Made by a program: the position numbers and the translations under genes. From NCBI RefSeq assembly GCF_901905185.1, contig NZ_CABFMQ020000120.1:1-64000 (forward strand): a stretch of DNA of 64,000 nucleotides, written 5' to 3'. The notes under the pieces were generated by a model. The model ran no database searches. It was not told the DNA's origin and saw only the letters and a program-made list of their open reading frames with translations. Shown piece after piece: positions 34,617 through 43,695 of this stretch. The stretch comes from Methylocella tundrae. Its GTDB lineage: Bacteria > Pseudomonadota > Alphaproteobacteria > Rhizobiales > Beijerinckiaceae. The number at the start of each line of letters is the position of its first letter. Positions within the stretch are counted from its first letter, which is position 1.

Positions 34617-35327
34617 AAAATCCCTGTTCATCCGGGTTGGCTGAGGAAGTCGGCCCGAGGGCGACAGCGGTAACCCGGCGCTGACGGAGCGTTGCTTGTG
34701 CGCAATGCAGGCGGTCTTGCTTCGACGTCGCCTTTCCTGGCGTCAAGCGCGAGATCCGGCAGATCGGTCCCGGGCGTTTCCCGATCGGGGGAACGGGAGC
34801 GCGCCCGGGACGTCAAAGAACGCTCGCAAGGGGGGCCTACGATGCAAGCGTTCTGTATCAGGCTCGCCGCGGTCTTTAGCTGCTAACCTTCGCGCGCCGG
34901 CCTAAACTCTCAGTCGGCGACCTTGCCCGACCTTCGATATTGAAAGGCTCATCCCAACACTTTCGCGGCCCCTTGCGCCAGAATGATCGAAATGGGCGTG
35001 ATGCAGCCGCGACTGCCGACCTCCTTAACGGAAGCTGTTATATTGATCGGCCTCGACCGGTTGATTCACAGCGCGCAGATCCTTCATCGTGGCGGGGCGG
35101 GTAGCGCGGGTCCCGTGGCGCGCCGGGCGTTGGCTGGCGGAAATGCGCATGTTCCTTACCTGGCGAGCCAATATTTGTTACTTGATGGCATCAATACCTA
35201 GACTATTACATAGGAGCAATCCGCCGTCTTGTACATCAGGCTCGCATAAAAGGTTCTTTATGAAATTTTCTTCCGAAAACTTGATGGCGGACAATATAGG
35301 GCGTGGAAAGTCGCGGTTTCTGCAAAA
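34617..35327. other. Gene-poor region between two convergent genes
   Basis: About 710 bp between the convergent HdeD-like and response-regulator genes. An inverted repeat CCGGGTT (34632-34638) / AACCCGG (34672-34678) encloses 33 bases just past hdeD and may end its transcript. The element ATCAGGCTCGC occurs twice (near 34857 and 35235). The right part is noticeably more AT-rich than its surroundings. No gene or known RNA is recognised. Confidence 0.4.
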
Positions 35328-36047
35328 TCAGCATTGGACATCGAGGATGAACCCTGCCCCGCGAACGCTGCGGATCAGCGGCGGCTCTCCCGCGGAGTCC
35401 ATTTTGCGTCGCAGCTTGCCAACATGGACATCGACAACATTGGTTTCAGGCATGAAGCGGTAGCGCCAGATGTCCTCGAGCAGCATGGCTCGGGTGACGG
35501 TCTGGCGGGGGCGGCGCATGAAATATTCAAGCAGCTTGAACTCGGTCGGCAGGAGTTCGAGCGGCCTCTCTCCCCGCCACGCCGCACGCGTCACAAGATC
35601 AATCTGGAGCGGGCCTAGCCGGACAGTTGTCGCCGCCGCTTCGGTCGATCGACGCAACAAGGCTTCGACGCGGGCGACGAGTTCCTCCATCGCGAAAGGC
35701 TTTGTCAGATAATCGTCGCCGCCCGCCTTCAGTCCACGAATGCGCTCATCGACGCTCCCGAGGGCGCTCAGAAAAAGAACAGGCGTCTTGTTGCCTTCGG
35801 CGCGCAGCGTTCTGATCATCGACAGACTGTCGGCGCCGAAAAGCAGCCGGTCGACGATCAAAAGAGCGGGATCGGCTGAATGCACAATCTCAAGGGCCTC
35901 CGCCTGCGTCGCCACGGCCATTACGAAATAGCCGAGGTTCGCCAGCTCGCTTTCGATTTCCAACGCCATCGCGGGTTCATCTTCGATGAGAAGCAGAGGC
36001 CGCTGTTCACGCCCGCGGACTTCGGGCACTTTTTCCAGATCCGCCAT
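35328..36047 (-). CDS. OmpR-family response regulator
   Basis: This 239-residue protein has a receiver domain (about 17-130) with acidic pocket Glu22-Asp23, phospho-acceptor Asp66 (LLIVDRLLF) and Lys116 (YLTKPF), and a C-terminal OmpR/PhoB winged helix (about 145-237; TNVVDVHVGKLRRK). No kinase gene is adjacent. The kinase at 43696-45111 is preceded by a decayed paralogue of this regulator, so this protein is the likely surviving partner. It is transcribed away from the outer-membrane factor gene and may control the RND cluster; this is inference. Confidence 0.88.
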   Translation of the reverse strand: MADLEKVPEVRGREQRPLLLIEDEPAMALEIESELANLGYFVMAVATQAEALEIVHSADPALLIVDRLLFGADSLSMIRTLRAEGNKTPVLFLSALGSVDERIRGLKAGGDDYLTKPFAMEELVARVEALLRRSTEAAATTVRLGPLQIDLVTRAAWRGERPLELLPTEFKLLEYFMRRPRQTVTRAMLLEDIWRYRFMPETNVVDVHVGKLRRKMDSAGEPPLIRSVRGAGFILDVQC

Positions 36048-36144
36048 CCAAGATCTCCCGACCGCTCTTTAAAGCTCTAAGCGCATTTATCCGCTGAGGT
36101 CGGAGCGCCGCGCCTCTTACCCGATCGATCGGACGCACAATATG

Positions 36145-36184
36145 GAAATCTGAAAAAGATTTCATAAAAAAAAGTCCATGAAAT
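36145..36184. promoter_or_regulatory. Overlapping inverted repeats upstream of the response regulator
   Basis: GAAATCT (36145-36151) and AGATTTC (36157-36163) form a perfect dyad with a 5-base centre. ATTTCAT (36159-36165) and ATGAAAT (36178-36184) form a second, 12 bases apart, across a run of eight A residues. They lie about 100 bp before the regulator start in AT-rich DNA, so an operator, possibly autoregulatory, is plausible. Confidence 0.4.
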
Positions 36185-36992
36185 GGTTCTCGACGGAACA
36201 TGACTATATCGGTTCAGGTCGTCATGACGGGCGAAACTGTGGAGCAAGCACGACGTAGTATAATCCAAAACAATATAGTAGAGCGGCGATGCTCTTGCCG
36301 CATCCGACCCCATTGCAGGAGATGCGTCATGGTCATTTTCGTAGCTGCTTTGAGCGACCGGAAGAGCCAGCTCAGCCAACCACGGCGAGCCGCTAGGATT
36401 GCCGCGCCGCCGGATTTCTGTGGAAAGGCGCGTGTGCAGCGGGCGAAGCGATGAAGTCCAAAACCGGAACAGCAGCCTCTCCGGGTGGTGACGTGAACCT
36501 CTGAGACGGTGGTTCGTTCGCGGCGGCGCTTGAACCGGGGCGGTCGGGCATATTTCTCGCCTGGATCGCCCGGAAGCGCGGCGGGCAAGCCGCGCCGCTA
36601 TCGAGAATTTATCTGCGCAAGCATGATCGCCGATGGATCGGCTCCGGCTTGACTATATGCGCGTCTCCGAGCATTGGATGGAGGCCGCACAGATGATAGG
36701 CGGCGCCGAACTCATTCATCGAATGGGCAAAGATCTGTCTGACTATCGAACTCGCAATCCTGTTTTCGCCGCATGACGCGTACAGAGTGGCTCGGCGCCT
36801 TTTGGCCCGATTTTCGAAAGTGCGCCTTCGCCGGGGCTGTCCGGCGATGATCGTCGGCTGCTTCAAGACGCGTCGCTGTCCGCAGAGAGGAGGGTCGAAG
36901 TCTATGAGATCGATAATGGGACGACGCAGGACGTCGCGCCTCAAGCCCCTGGGGCGGCTCCATCAGTATTCAAGCCAATCGGGATTTCAGGC
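36185..36992. other. Intergenic region upstream of the outer-membrane factor gene
   Basis: About 800 bp without a supported gene. A TATAAT hexamer occurs at 36259-36264 but has no matching -35. From about 36800 the frame of the following gene is open upstream of its GTG without any ATG/GTG/TTG start, and it does not resemble a known domain. Confidence 0.35.
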
Positions 36993-38525
36993 GTGAATCG
37001 AGGCGCTCGTCTAGGCGTTCTGGGGCTTGCCGCCGCCTTGGTCGGCTGTGCCGTCGGTCCCGATTTTCGGCCGCCGGATACAACGGCGCCGGAAGCCTTC
37101 ATGCGGCCGCCGACGGAGGCTGCACGACAACGCGCCCCAAAGTCCGGCGCGGTTCTTACGGAATGGTGGCGATCCCTGCGCGATGCGGAACTCGATTCGC
37201 TGGTCAGCCGCGCTATCGAATCCAATATCGATCTCCAAATTGCCCTGACCCGGCTTCAGGAGGCTCGAACGGCGGAGTTCGTGGTCATCGGCGAATCCCT
37301 CCCCGCGGCGGGAGGGACGGGCGGCGCCGGGATCGGCACGGGAACGGATCTCACGCGCGGCCGAACCTCGTCCGCCTTTAGGTCGGCCGAAAACAGAACG
37401 AACTATAAGAAACTTAGCGAAGCCGGCGGCTTCGACGCGACTTGGGAATTGGACCTGTTCGGTAAGTTCCAGCGTCAGCTCGAAGCGGTGACTTACGACG
37501 CCGAAGCGCTCGCCGACGCACGCAATTGGACGATGGTGACGGTCGCGGCGGATGTCGCCCGCGCTTATCTCGATATGCGGGCGCTTCAGAGGGCGCTTGT
37601 CGTTCTGCAAAAGAATATCGAGGTAGCCAAAGGCGGGCTGAATCTCGCACAGACGCGCTTCAAACAAGGGCTGACCAATGAAATGGATGTCGCCCTGGCG
37701 CAGCGGCAGCTGGCGACTCTACAGGCGTCCGTGGCGCCCTACGAGGCGCAGATCGCCGCAAGCCAACATGTGATAGCGGTTCTTCTCGGGCAGTTTCCGG
37801 AGGATCTCGCCAAGGAGCTGGCGAAGCCGGGCGCGCTTCCGGCGCTTCCCGCGCGCATACCGCCCGGTCTGCCGGTCGAATTATTGCGCCGGCGCCCGGA
37901 TATCCGCGCGGCTGAACATCAACTGGCCGCCGCCACCGCGCGCATCGGCGTCGCGACCGCCGATCTCTTTCCGCGCGTGATGCTGAGCGGCGCGCTCGGC
38001 GCGCAGGGCGGATCACATGCGTCGTCGGCCGTGCCGATTACTTTGATCGGAGCGGCTGGCCCGGCGATATACTGGCCGGTGCTCGATTTCGGCACGCTCG
38101 ACGCGAGAGTCGATATCGCCGATCTCGCCGCTCATGAACTGTTGCTCAATTACAGGCAGACGATACTGATCGCCGTGCAGCAGGTCGACGATGCGATCGC
38201 CTCCTACGCAGCCCAGCAGGATCGCCTAAAGAACCTCGATCGCGCTCTCAGCGCCGCTCGCGACGCCACAAAACTTGCGACGGATCGATACGATCGCGGC
38301 CTGACGGATTTTTTGAACGTCATCGACGCCGAGCGCCAGCAATTCGATATCGAGGAGCAATATGTCGCCGCTCAGCAGGCGGCGGCCCAGCAGCTCATCA
38401 CTCTGTACAAAGCCCTCGGCGGCGGATGGGAGCTTCATCAATTCATACCGCCGATCGCCCAGCCGCAGCCCGCGGTCATCGCGGCTGCGCGGCGTCTTTT
38501 GACGCCTCCCGCGGAGAACCATTGA
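36993..38525 (+). CDS. Outer-membrane efflux lipoprotein, NodT/TolC family
   Basis: This 510-residue outer-membrane factor starts with a lipoprotein signal peptide (MNRGARLGVLGLAAALVGC) with the acylated Cys at residue 19, followed by two TolC-like repeats of coiled-coil helices and beta strands (RPDIRAAEHQLAAATARIGVATADLFP is in the second). It would form the exit duct of a tripartite pump. It starts with GTG and no strong ribosome site is visible. It converges on the adaptor/pump genes that run toward it from the right and probably serves them; it may also serve the other two RND pumps in the window, neither of which has a local channel. Confidence 0.88.
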   Translation: MNRGARLGVLGLAAALVGCAVGPDFRPPDTTAPEAFMRPPTEAARQRAPKSGAVLTEWWRSLRDAELDSLVSRAIESNIDLQIALTRLQEARTAEFVVIGESLPAAGGTGGAGIGTGTDLTRGRTSSAFRSAENRTNYKKLSEAGGFDATWELDLFGKFQRQLEAVTYDAEALADARNWTMVTVAADVARAYLDMRALQRALVVLQKNIEVAKGGLNLAQTRFKQGLTNEMDVALAQRQLATLQASVAPYEAQIAASQHVIAVLLGQFPEDLAKELAKPGALPALPARIPPGLPVELLRRRPDIRAAEHQLAAATARIGVATADLFPRVMLSGALGAQGGSHASSAVPITLIGAAGPAIYWPVLDFGTLDARVDIADLAAHELLLNYRQTILIAVQQVDDAIASYAAQQDRLKNLDRALSAARDATKLATDRYDRGLTDFLNVIDAERQQFDIEEQYVAAQQAAAQQLITLYKALGGGWELHQFIPPIAQPQPAVIAAARRLLTPPAENH

Positions 38526-38694
38526 ACGAGCCGAGGGCGGGCTGCAAAATCGGAATCACGGCCGCGCAATGGCGCCAGGGACGAGATCACGCCGTTTCAG
38601 CCGGGACATTACCGTTCGGGGCGGACGCCGCCCTCCTGACGCACAAACACTCAGACTGCGAATTGCCTGACCCGCAAAAAGAGGGAAGGACGGG

Positions 38695-40017
38695 TCACGG
38701 GGTCGTTTCCGCGAGGTTCTTTGACTTCCCTTTATTGGCTTGACTGATTTTGACCTTTTCGCCAGCCATGATCTGACTGCTGAGATTGAGCGCGACCTTG
38801 TCGCCAATCGCAAGACCAGATGCGATCTGCACGAAATTCCCGTCGTCGCGGGCGATGGTCACGTCCTTGATTTGAACGACGCCATTTTCGTCAATGACGG
38901 CGACCTGCGGGCCGCTGGCTCGAAACAGGAGCGCCGCCGCCGGCGCCTGGATCAGCCCCTCGTTTTTGAGCTTGAAGCTCACCTCGACATATAAGCCGGG
39001 AACAAGCGCGAGATCCGGGTTCGGAAGATCGATCTCCACCCGCAGCGTTCGGGACTTCGGATTGATCGCCTTCGCGGAGCGCGTGACCTTGCCCTCCAAA
39101 CGCTGATTTGGCTGATCGCTTCGCCTTATCACGGCGGGCGTGCCGACTTTCATCAGCTGCGCCGCGGCGCTTTGTGGCGCATGGACAAAGACCCGGATCG
39201 GATCATCCTTGGCGAGCCTGTAAAGCGGCGACGTGCTCGCGGTGCTTCCGGCCGTCACCAGATTGCCTAAATCAATCTGACGCTCTGTGATGATGCCATC
39301 GAATGGCGCCTGGACGCGCTTGAAATTCGTGAGCGCCGTGAGGCGGTCGACCTGAGCCTGATCGAGCAGGACCTGGGCGCGCGCGGCGTCAAGCTCCGCG
39401 ACGGCTTCGGCGCTGCCCGCCTTCTTGGACTCGCGCTCCTGGTCCGAGACGACGCCTTTTGGGGAATTGCGCCAGCGTTCATAGGTGGTCCTCGCGAAAT
39501 CCGCTCGCGCTTGCTTGACTTCTACGCCGGCCTGGCTTGCGTTAAGCTTCGCTTTCGCCGCGACCAGCTCAGCGTCGAGTTCCGGCGTTTCGATCAATGC
39601 GAGCGTCTGTCCGGTCTTCACGCGATCTCCGATGTCGACGAGCCAATTGGCGACATAACCGCTGACCCGCGCATAGATGATGCTCTCGTTCCAGGCCGCC
39701 GTGCTGCCTGGCAGCGTAAGAGTCTGTTGCGCCGGGGCGGCTTCGGCGATGACCACGTCGACGAGAGGAGGCTCGGCGGCGTCTCGCCTGGTTTGATCGG
39801 CGAGGCGCGTCTCCGAATCAATTTGGTTGTGGTGAACGAACCAGAAGCCGGCGGCGAGCGCAATCGCGACCGCGGCGGCTAAAGTGAGCATTCTGCGCCC
39901 TGCGCCAGGCGAAACATTTGTCGGGCCGCCGGCGCCGTCCTCGCGCTCGCTGGAATTGCGGTCCGAAACATCGCTGGGTGTCATAACGATCTCTGCTGTT
40001 TTATGAGGCGTGATCAT
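38695..40017 (-). CDS. RND periplasmic adaptor (membrane fusion protein)
   Basis: This protein of about 440 residues is anchored by one N-terminal transmembrane helix (about residues 42-62, RMLTLAAAVAIALAAGFWFV), followed by a lipoyl domain split around a coiled-coil hairpin (about 130-210), a beta-barrel and a membrane-proximal domain. The ATG at 40017 overlaps the pump gene's end by 17 bp; an alternative ATG at 39984, 16 bp after the pump stop, would shorten it by 11 residues. It is the second gene of a pump-adaptor pair on the minus strand. Confidence 0.88.
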   Translation of the reverse strand: MITPHKTAEIVMTPSDVSDRNSSEREDGAGGPTNVSPGAGRRMLTLAAAVAIALAAGFWFVHHNQIDSETRLADQTRRDAAEPPLVDVVIAEAAPAQQTLTLPGSTAAWNESIIYARVSGYVANWLVDIGDRVKTGQTLALIETPELDAELVAAKAKLNASQAGVEVKQARADFARTTYERWRNSPKGVVSDQERESKKAGSAEAVAELDAARAQVLLDQAQVDRLTALTNFKRVQAPFDGIITERQIDLGNLVTAGSTASTSPLYRLAKDDPIRVFVHAPQSAAAQLMKVGTPAVIRRSDQPNQRLEGKVTRSAKAINPKSRTLRVEIDLPNPDLALVPGLYVEVSFKLKNEGLIQAPAAALLFRASGPQVAVIDENGVVQIKDVTIARDDGNFVQIASGLAIGDKVALNLSSQIMAGEKVKISQANKGKSKNLAETTP

Positions 40018-43000
40018 GAGACGCCGGGAAGAGTTCAAACCTGGGGTCGCGCCGAAGGAGCCGGTACATGACCGGCACGAAAATCAAGGTTGCGAATGTG
40101 GCGAAGAGAAGTCCGCCAATCACGGCGCGGGCGAGCGGCGCGTTCTGTTCGCCGCCCTCGCCAACGCCAAGGGCCATGGGGATCATGCCCAATATCATTG
40201 CTCCGGCCGTCATCAACACTGGTCGAAGCCGCGTATAGCCGGCAAGAACCGCCGCGGTCGCTTTGTCGTCGCCGGCCGCGACGCGTTGATTGGCGAAGGA
40301 GACGACGAGAATGCTGTTTGCGGTCGCAAGCCCAAGGCACATCAAACCGCCCATCAGCGCCGGCACGCTGAGGTGGGTCCCTGTGAGAAACAGCATCCAC
40401 ATGACGCCAGCCAGGGCGAAAGGCAGAGCCATAAGGACGATCAGCGGGTCGACCCAGCTTTGGAAATTGATGACGAGAAGAAGGTAGACGAGCACCACCG
40501 CGAGCGCCATTCCGGAGAAGAGGCCGCCATAGCTTTCGATCATGGTTTCGACTTGCCCGCTAAGGGTTATTTTGACGGCGGAGTCGGATCTGTTGGCGGC
40601 GAGAATCTTATCTATGTCCGCGCCGACGGAGGCGAGATCGCGCCCCTCGACATCGGCATTGACGTCGAAAACAGGCGTGATGTTGTATTGCGACGAGACG
40701 ATCGGAGCTTTGACGCGCCCAAACGTCGCGATGTTCATGAGCATCTCGTGCTGATCCGAGCCGGTTTTGGCCGTCACCGGTATGGTCCACAGATCCTGCG
40801 CCGACTTGATGTGATAGGTCGGCATTTGAACCACTAGCGGATAGCTCACGTTATTTTTGGGATCGACCCAGAAATTGGGGAGGGTCTGGGCGCTCGAATT
40901 CGTGCTGACGAGCACATTTTTGATGACCTCGTCCTCGCTGATGCCAAGCTGCCGCGCGAGAGTGCGATCGACGTCGATCGCGAGGGCGGGCGCGTCCGGC
41001 ACCTGGGACACATGCGAGTCCACCACGCCTGGAATGTTGGCGAGACCGCGCGCGATCTTTGCCGCGACCGCGTAAGACTCGTCGCTGTTTGGCCCGGACA
41101 CCCTGACGTCGATCGGCGCCGGCTGGCCGAAGTTCAGGACCTGATCAACGATGTCGGCGGGCTGGAAGAAAAACTGCAATTCAGGAAATCGCTTTGGCAG
41201 CTCACGCCGCAAATTGGCGACATGATCCGCCGTCGGCGTGTGTTTCTCCTTGAGAGATATGAGGATCTCGCCGTCCATCGGTCCGATCGTCGCGGAATCG
41301 CTCAGGGCGATATTGATGCCGCTATAGGGCAGCCCGATATTGTCGAGGATGATGTCGATCTGATCCTCGCCGACAATCTTGCGGACGACGCTTTCGACTT
41401 CGGCAAAATAGCGCTGCGTCTCCTCGATTCTCGTGGCGGGAGGCGCGCGCACATGAAGCCGCATCTGGCCGGCGTCGACGCGCGGAAAAAAATCCCTGCC
41501 AAGCTGCGGAAAAAGCGGCAGCGAAAATGCTATCAAAAGAATGAAGAAGGCGCTAGTGACGCCTGCGCGCTTGACCGAGAAGGCGACGCTGTCGCGATAG
41601 GCTTCGCGGAACCGGCTGAAGCCCGATTCAAAGCCATGATGAATGGCGCTGAAGATATTGAAACCCCGGCGGCGGGACGCACCGGCGTGCGGTTCGGACG
41701 CGTGGGCTTCGACTGAAGAACGCATAAGGAATTCGAACAATACCGGAATCATCGTGAAGGAAAGAGCGAGGCTCGCCAGCAGCGACACGATGACCGAAAG
41801 AGACATCGGCGAGAAGAGATATTTGGCTGTCCCCTGAAGCAGGAACACGGGCACGAACACAATGCAGATGGAGAGGGTCGAAAGCATGGTCGGAATGCCA
41901 ACCTCGCCGCAACCGTCCACGATCGCCACCGTCAGTGGTTCGCCCGACTGCAGATGGCGCTCGATGTTTTCAATGACGACCGTTCCATTATCGACGAGAA
42001 TGCCGACGGCAAGGGCGAAGCCGCCGAGCGTCATGGTGTTCAAGGTCTGGCCGGAGATATAGAGCACGAGAACGGCCGTGATGATCGACAGCGGAATCGC
42101 CGCAAGAATAATGAGCGTGAGACGCCAATTGCCCAGGAACAGCAGGATCATGAGCGCGGTCAGTCCCGCCGCCAGCATCCCGCCCATGAGCACGCTGCTG
42201 AGCGCGGCCTTGACGAAAACGGATTGATCAAAGATCGCCTTGACCTCAACGCCTTCCGGCAGCAATTTCCTGATGTAGGGCAAGGCGTTTTTGACGCCGT
42301 CGATGACATCCAAAGTCGAGACGCCGCCTGTCTTGCGCACCATCATGAGCGCGCCTGGCTTTCCATCGACGGCGACGGAGTTGGTTTGAACCTGGTAGCC
42401 GTCATGGACATGCGCCACATCGCGCATAAATATGGTGCGGCCGTCCACCTCGCCCACAGGAAACTGGTTGATCGAGGCGATCGCGTCCGGGCTATTGTTC
42501 ATCGCCAGCATATAGTCCTTGCTGCCGATTTTGACGTCGCCGGACGGCAATATGACGTTTTGCTGTTGGATCGCGCGGGCGACGTCCGAAGGCGTCAATC
42601 CGCGCGATTGCAAGGCCTGCTGGTCGAGATCGACCATGATGACGCGCGGCTTGCCGCCATAGGGATAGGGGACCTCCGCGCCATGAACGACCGCGAGAGC
42701 GGGACGAATCGTATTCTGGCCAAGATCATTCAGCTTGGTGTCGGGCAGGGAGTCGCTCGATAGGCTGAGCTGAATGATCGGCACGTCCGTCGCGCCATAC
42801 CGCAAGACCAGCGGCGGCGTGATGTTCGGAGGCATATATTTCAACACGACAAGCGCGCTGCTCGCCAATTGCGACACGGCGCGCGTTACGTCAGCTCCTT
42901 GATGGAGGAAGACCTTGATGACGCCGACGCCATAATAGCTCGTAGCTTCAATGCGGCTGATATCATCGACGAGCGAGGCGAGCTGCCGTTCGTGCAGGGT

Positions 43001-43192
43001 GAGAATGCGGTTCTGGATATCCTCGGCGCTCATCCCATTATAGGACCAGACGACGCTGACCACCGGAATATCGATTTCGGGGAAAATGTCGATCGGCATG
43101 CGGAGCGCCGCGCCGGCGCCCAGGATACAGATGAGCATTAGACTTGCGGCGACGGTGTAGGGCTTTTTGAGAACAAACGCGACTAATTTCAT
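40001..43192 (-). CDS. RND efflux transporter permease subunit, variant proton relay
   Basis: This 1063-residue RND pump begins MKLVAFVLKKPYTVAASLMLI and contains the MPIDIFPEIDIPVVSV motif of the HAE-like group. The TM4 proton-relay segment reads GILVDNGTVVIENIERH, so the second Asp of AcrB's pair is Asn, and TM10 reads GLATANSILVVSF, so the AcrB Lys940 position is Ala. This variant occurs in a subgroup of RND pumps; how it couples protons is not clear from sequence. AAAGG lies about 9 bases before the start. It is followed by its adaptor and faces the NodT-type channel. Substrate unknown. Confidence 0.9.
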   Translation of the reverse strand: MKLVAFVLKKPYTVAASLMLICILGAGAALRMPIDIFPEIDIPVVSVVWSYNGMSAEDIQNRILTLHERQLASLVDDISRIEATSYYGVGVIKVFLHQGADVTRAVSQLASSALVVLKYMPPNITPPLVLRYGATDVPIIQLSLSSDSLPDTKLNDLGQNTIRPALAVVHGAEVPYPYGGKPRVIMVDLDQQALQSRGLTPSDVARAIQQQNVILPSGDVKIGSKDYMLAMNNSPDAIASINQFPVGEVDGRTIFMRDVAHVHDGYQVQTNSVAVDGKPGALMMVRKTGGVSTLDVIDGVKNALPYIRKLLPEGVEVKAIFDQSVFVKAALSSVLMGGMLAAGLTALMILLFLGNWRLTLIILAAIPLSIITAVLVLYISGQTLNTMTLGGFALAVGILVDNGTVVIENIERHLQSGEPLTVAIVDGCGEVGIPTMLSTLSICIVFVPVFLLQGTAKYLFSPMSLSVIVSLLASLALSFTMIPVLFEFLMRSSVEAHASEPHAGASRRRGFNIFSAIHHGFESGFSRFREAYRDSVAFSVKRAGVTSAFFILLIAFSLPLFPQLGRDFFPRVDAGQMRLHVRAPPATRIEETQRYFAEVESVVRKIVGEDQIDIILDNIGLPYSGINIALSDSATIGPMDGEILISLKEKHTPTADHVANLRRELPKRFPELQFFFQPADIVDQVLNFGQPAPIDVRVSGPNSDESYAVAAKIARGLANIPGVVDSHVSQVPDAPALAIDVDRTLARQLGISEDEVIKNVLVSTNSSAQTLPNFWVDPKNNVSYPLVVQMPTYHIKSAQDLWTIPVTAKTGSDQHEMLMNIATFGRVKAPIVSSQYNITPVFDVNADVEGRDLASVGADIDKILAANRSDSAVKITLSGQVETMIESYGGLFSGMALAVVLVYLLLVINFQSWVDPLIVLMALPFALAGVMWMLFLTGTHLSVPALMGGLMCLGLATANSILVVSFANQRVAAGDDKATAAVLAGYTRLRPVLMTAGAMILGMIPMALGVGEGGEQNAPLARAVIGGLLFATFATLIFVPVMYRLLRRDPRFELFPASHDHAS

Positions 43193-43695
43193 CTAGGACG
43201 CCTTTGACCGCGAGCCGGCGACGTTGGTCCGCACGGCCATCGCAACGTTCGATTTCGCGCGCTCGTCGATTTTACGGCCATTAGAAACTCTTTCCTGGAC
43301 CCGCGCAATGCTCAGCCGTGCTCCAGCCTGGAGTTCGGATCTCGGCAAAAAAACCGTGGCGAGCCGGCGAGCATTCAGCCAGCAGACGCCCTTCAGCCCT
43401 GTTGCGCACGATGGCCGGGCCGATCGCACAATCCCATTATTAAAGGTTAGCTCATGTCTTTGCACTGTTGCTCAGTCCGTTCAACCGTCAAGGCGCTGAT
43501 ATGGCTCATCGCGAGAATATAAATATATCTTTACAAGCTGAAAGGGAACAGTGGCAACGAGCGTGAAAGTCATGTCGAACCTTTGGCTCCGCCGCGCAAA
43601 CTCTGCGGCCGGAACCAGATTAGGCCGCCGCGGGAGAGAAAAGGCGCCCGTGGCTGGGACGCGCCAGCTGAGCTTTTAGCCCTTGTTGGATCGGC
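43193..43695. other. Upstream region of the RND pump gene
   Basis: About 500 bp. A 90-codon open frame on the minus strand ends immediately before the pump start but matches no family and lacks a ribosome site. An AT-rich stretch at 43515-43535 (minus-strand TTCAGC, 17-bp spacer, TATTCT) is a possible promoter about 325 bp upstream of the pump gene. Confidence 0.35.

Noticed and set aside
36800..36992. Upstream extension of the outer-membrane factor gene
   Set aside because: The frame is open but has no start codon, and the lipoprotein signal peptide begins at the GTG at 36993.
43193..43465. A 90-codon frame abutting the second RND pump
   Set aside because: No ribosome site or domain; it contains the pump's own ribosome-binding region.
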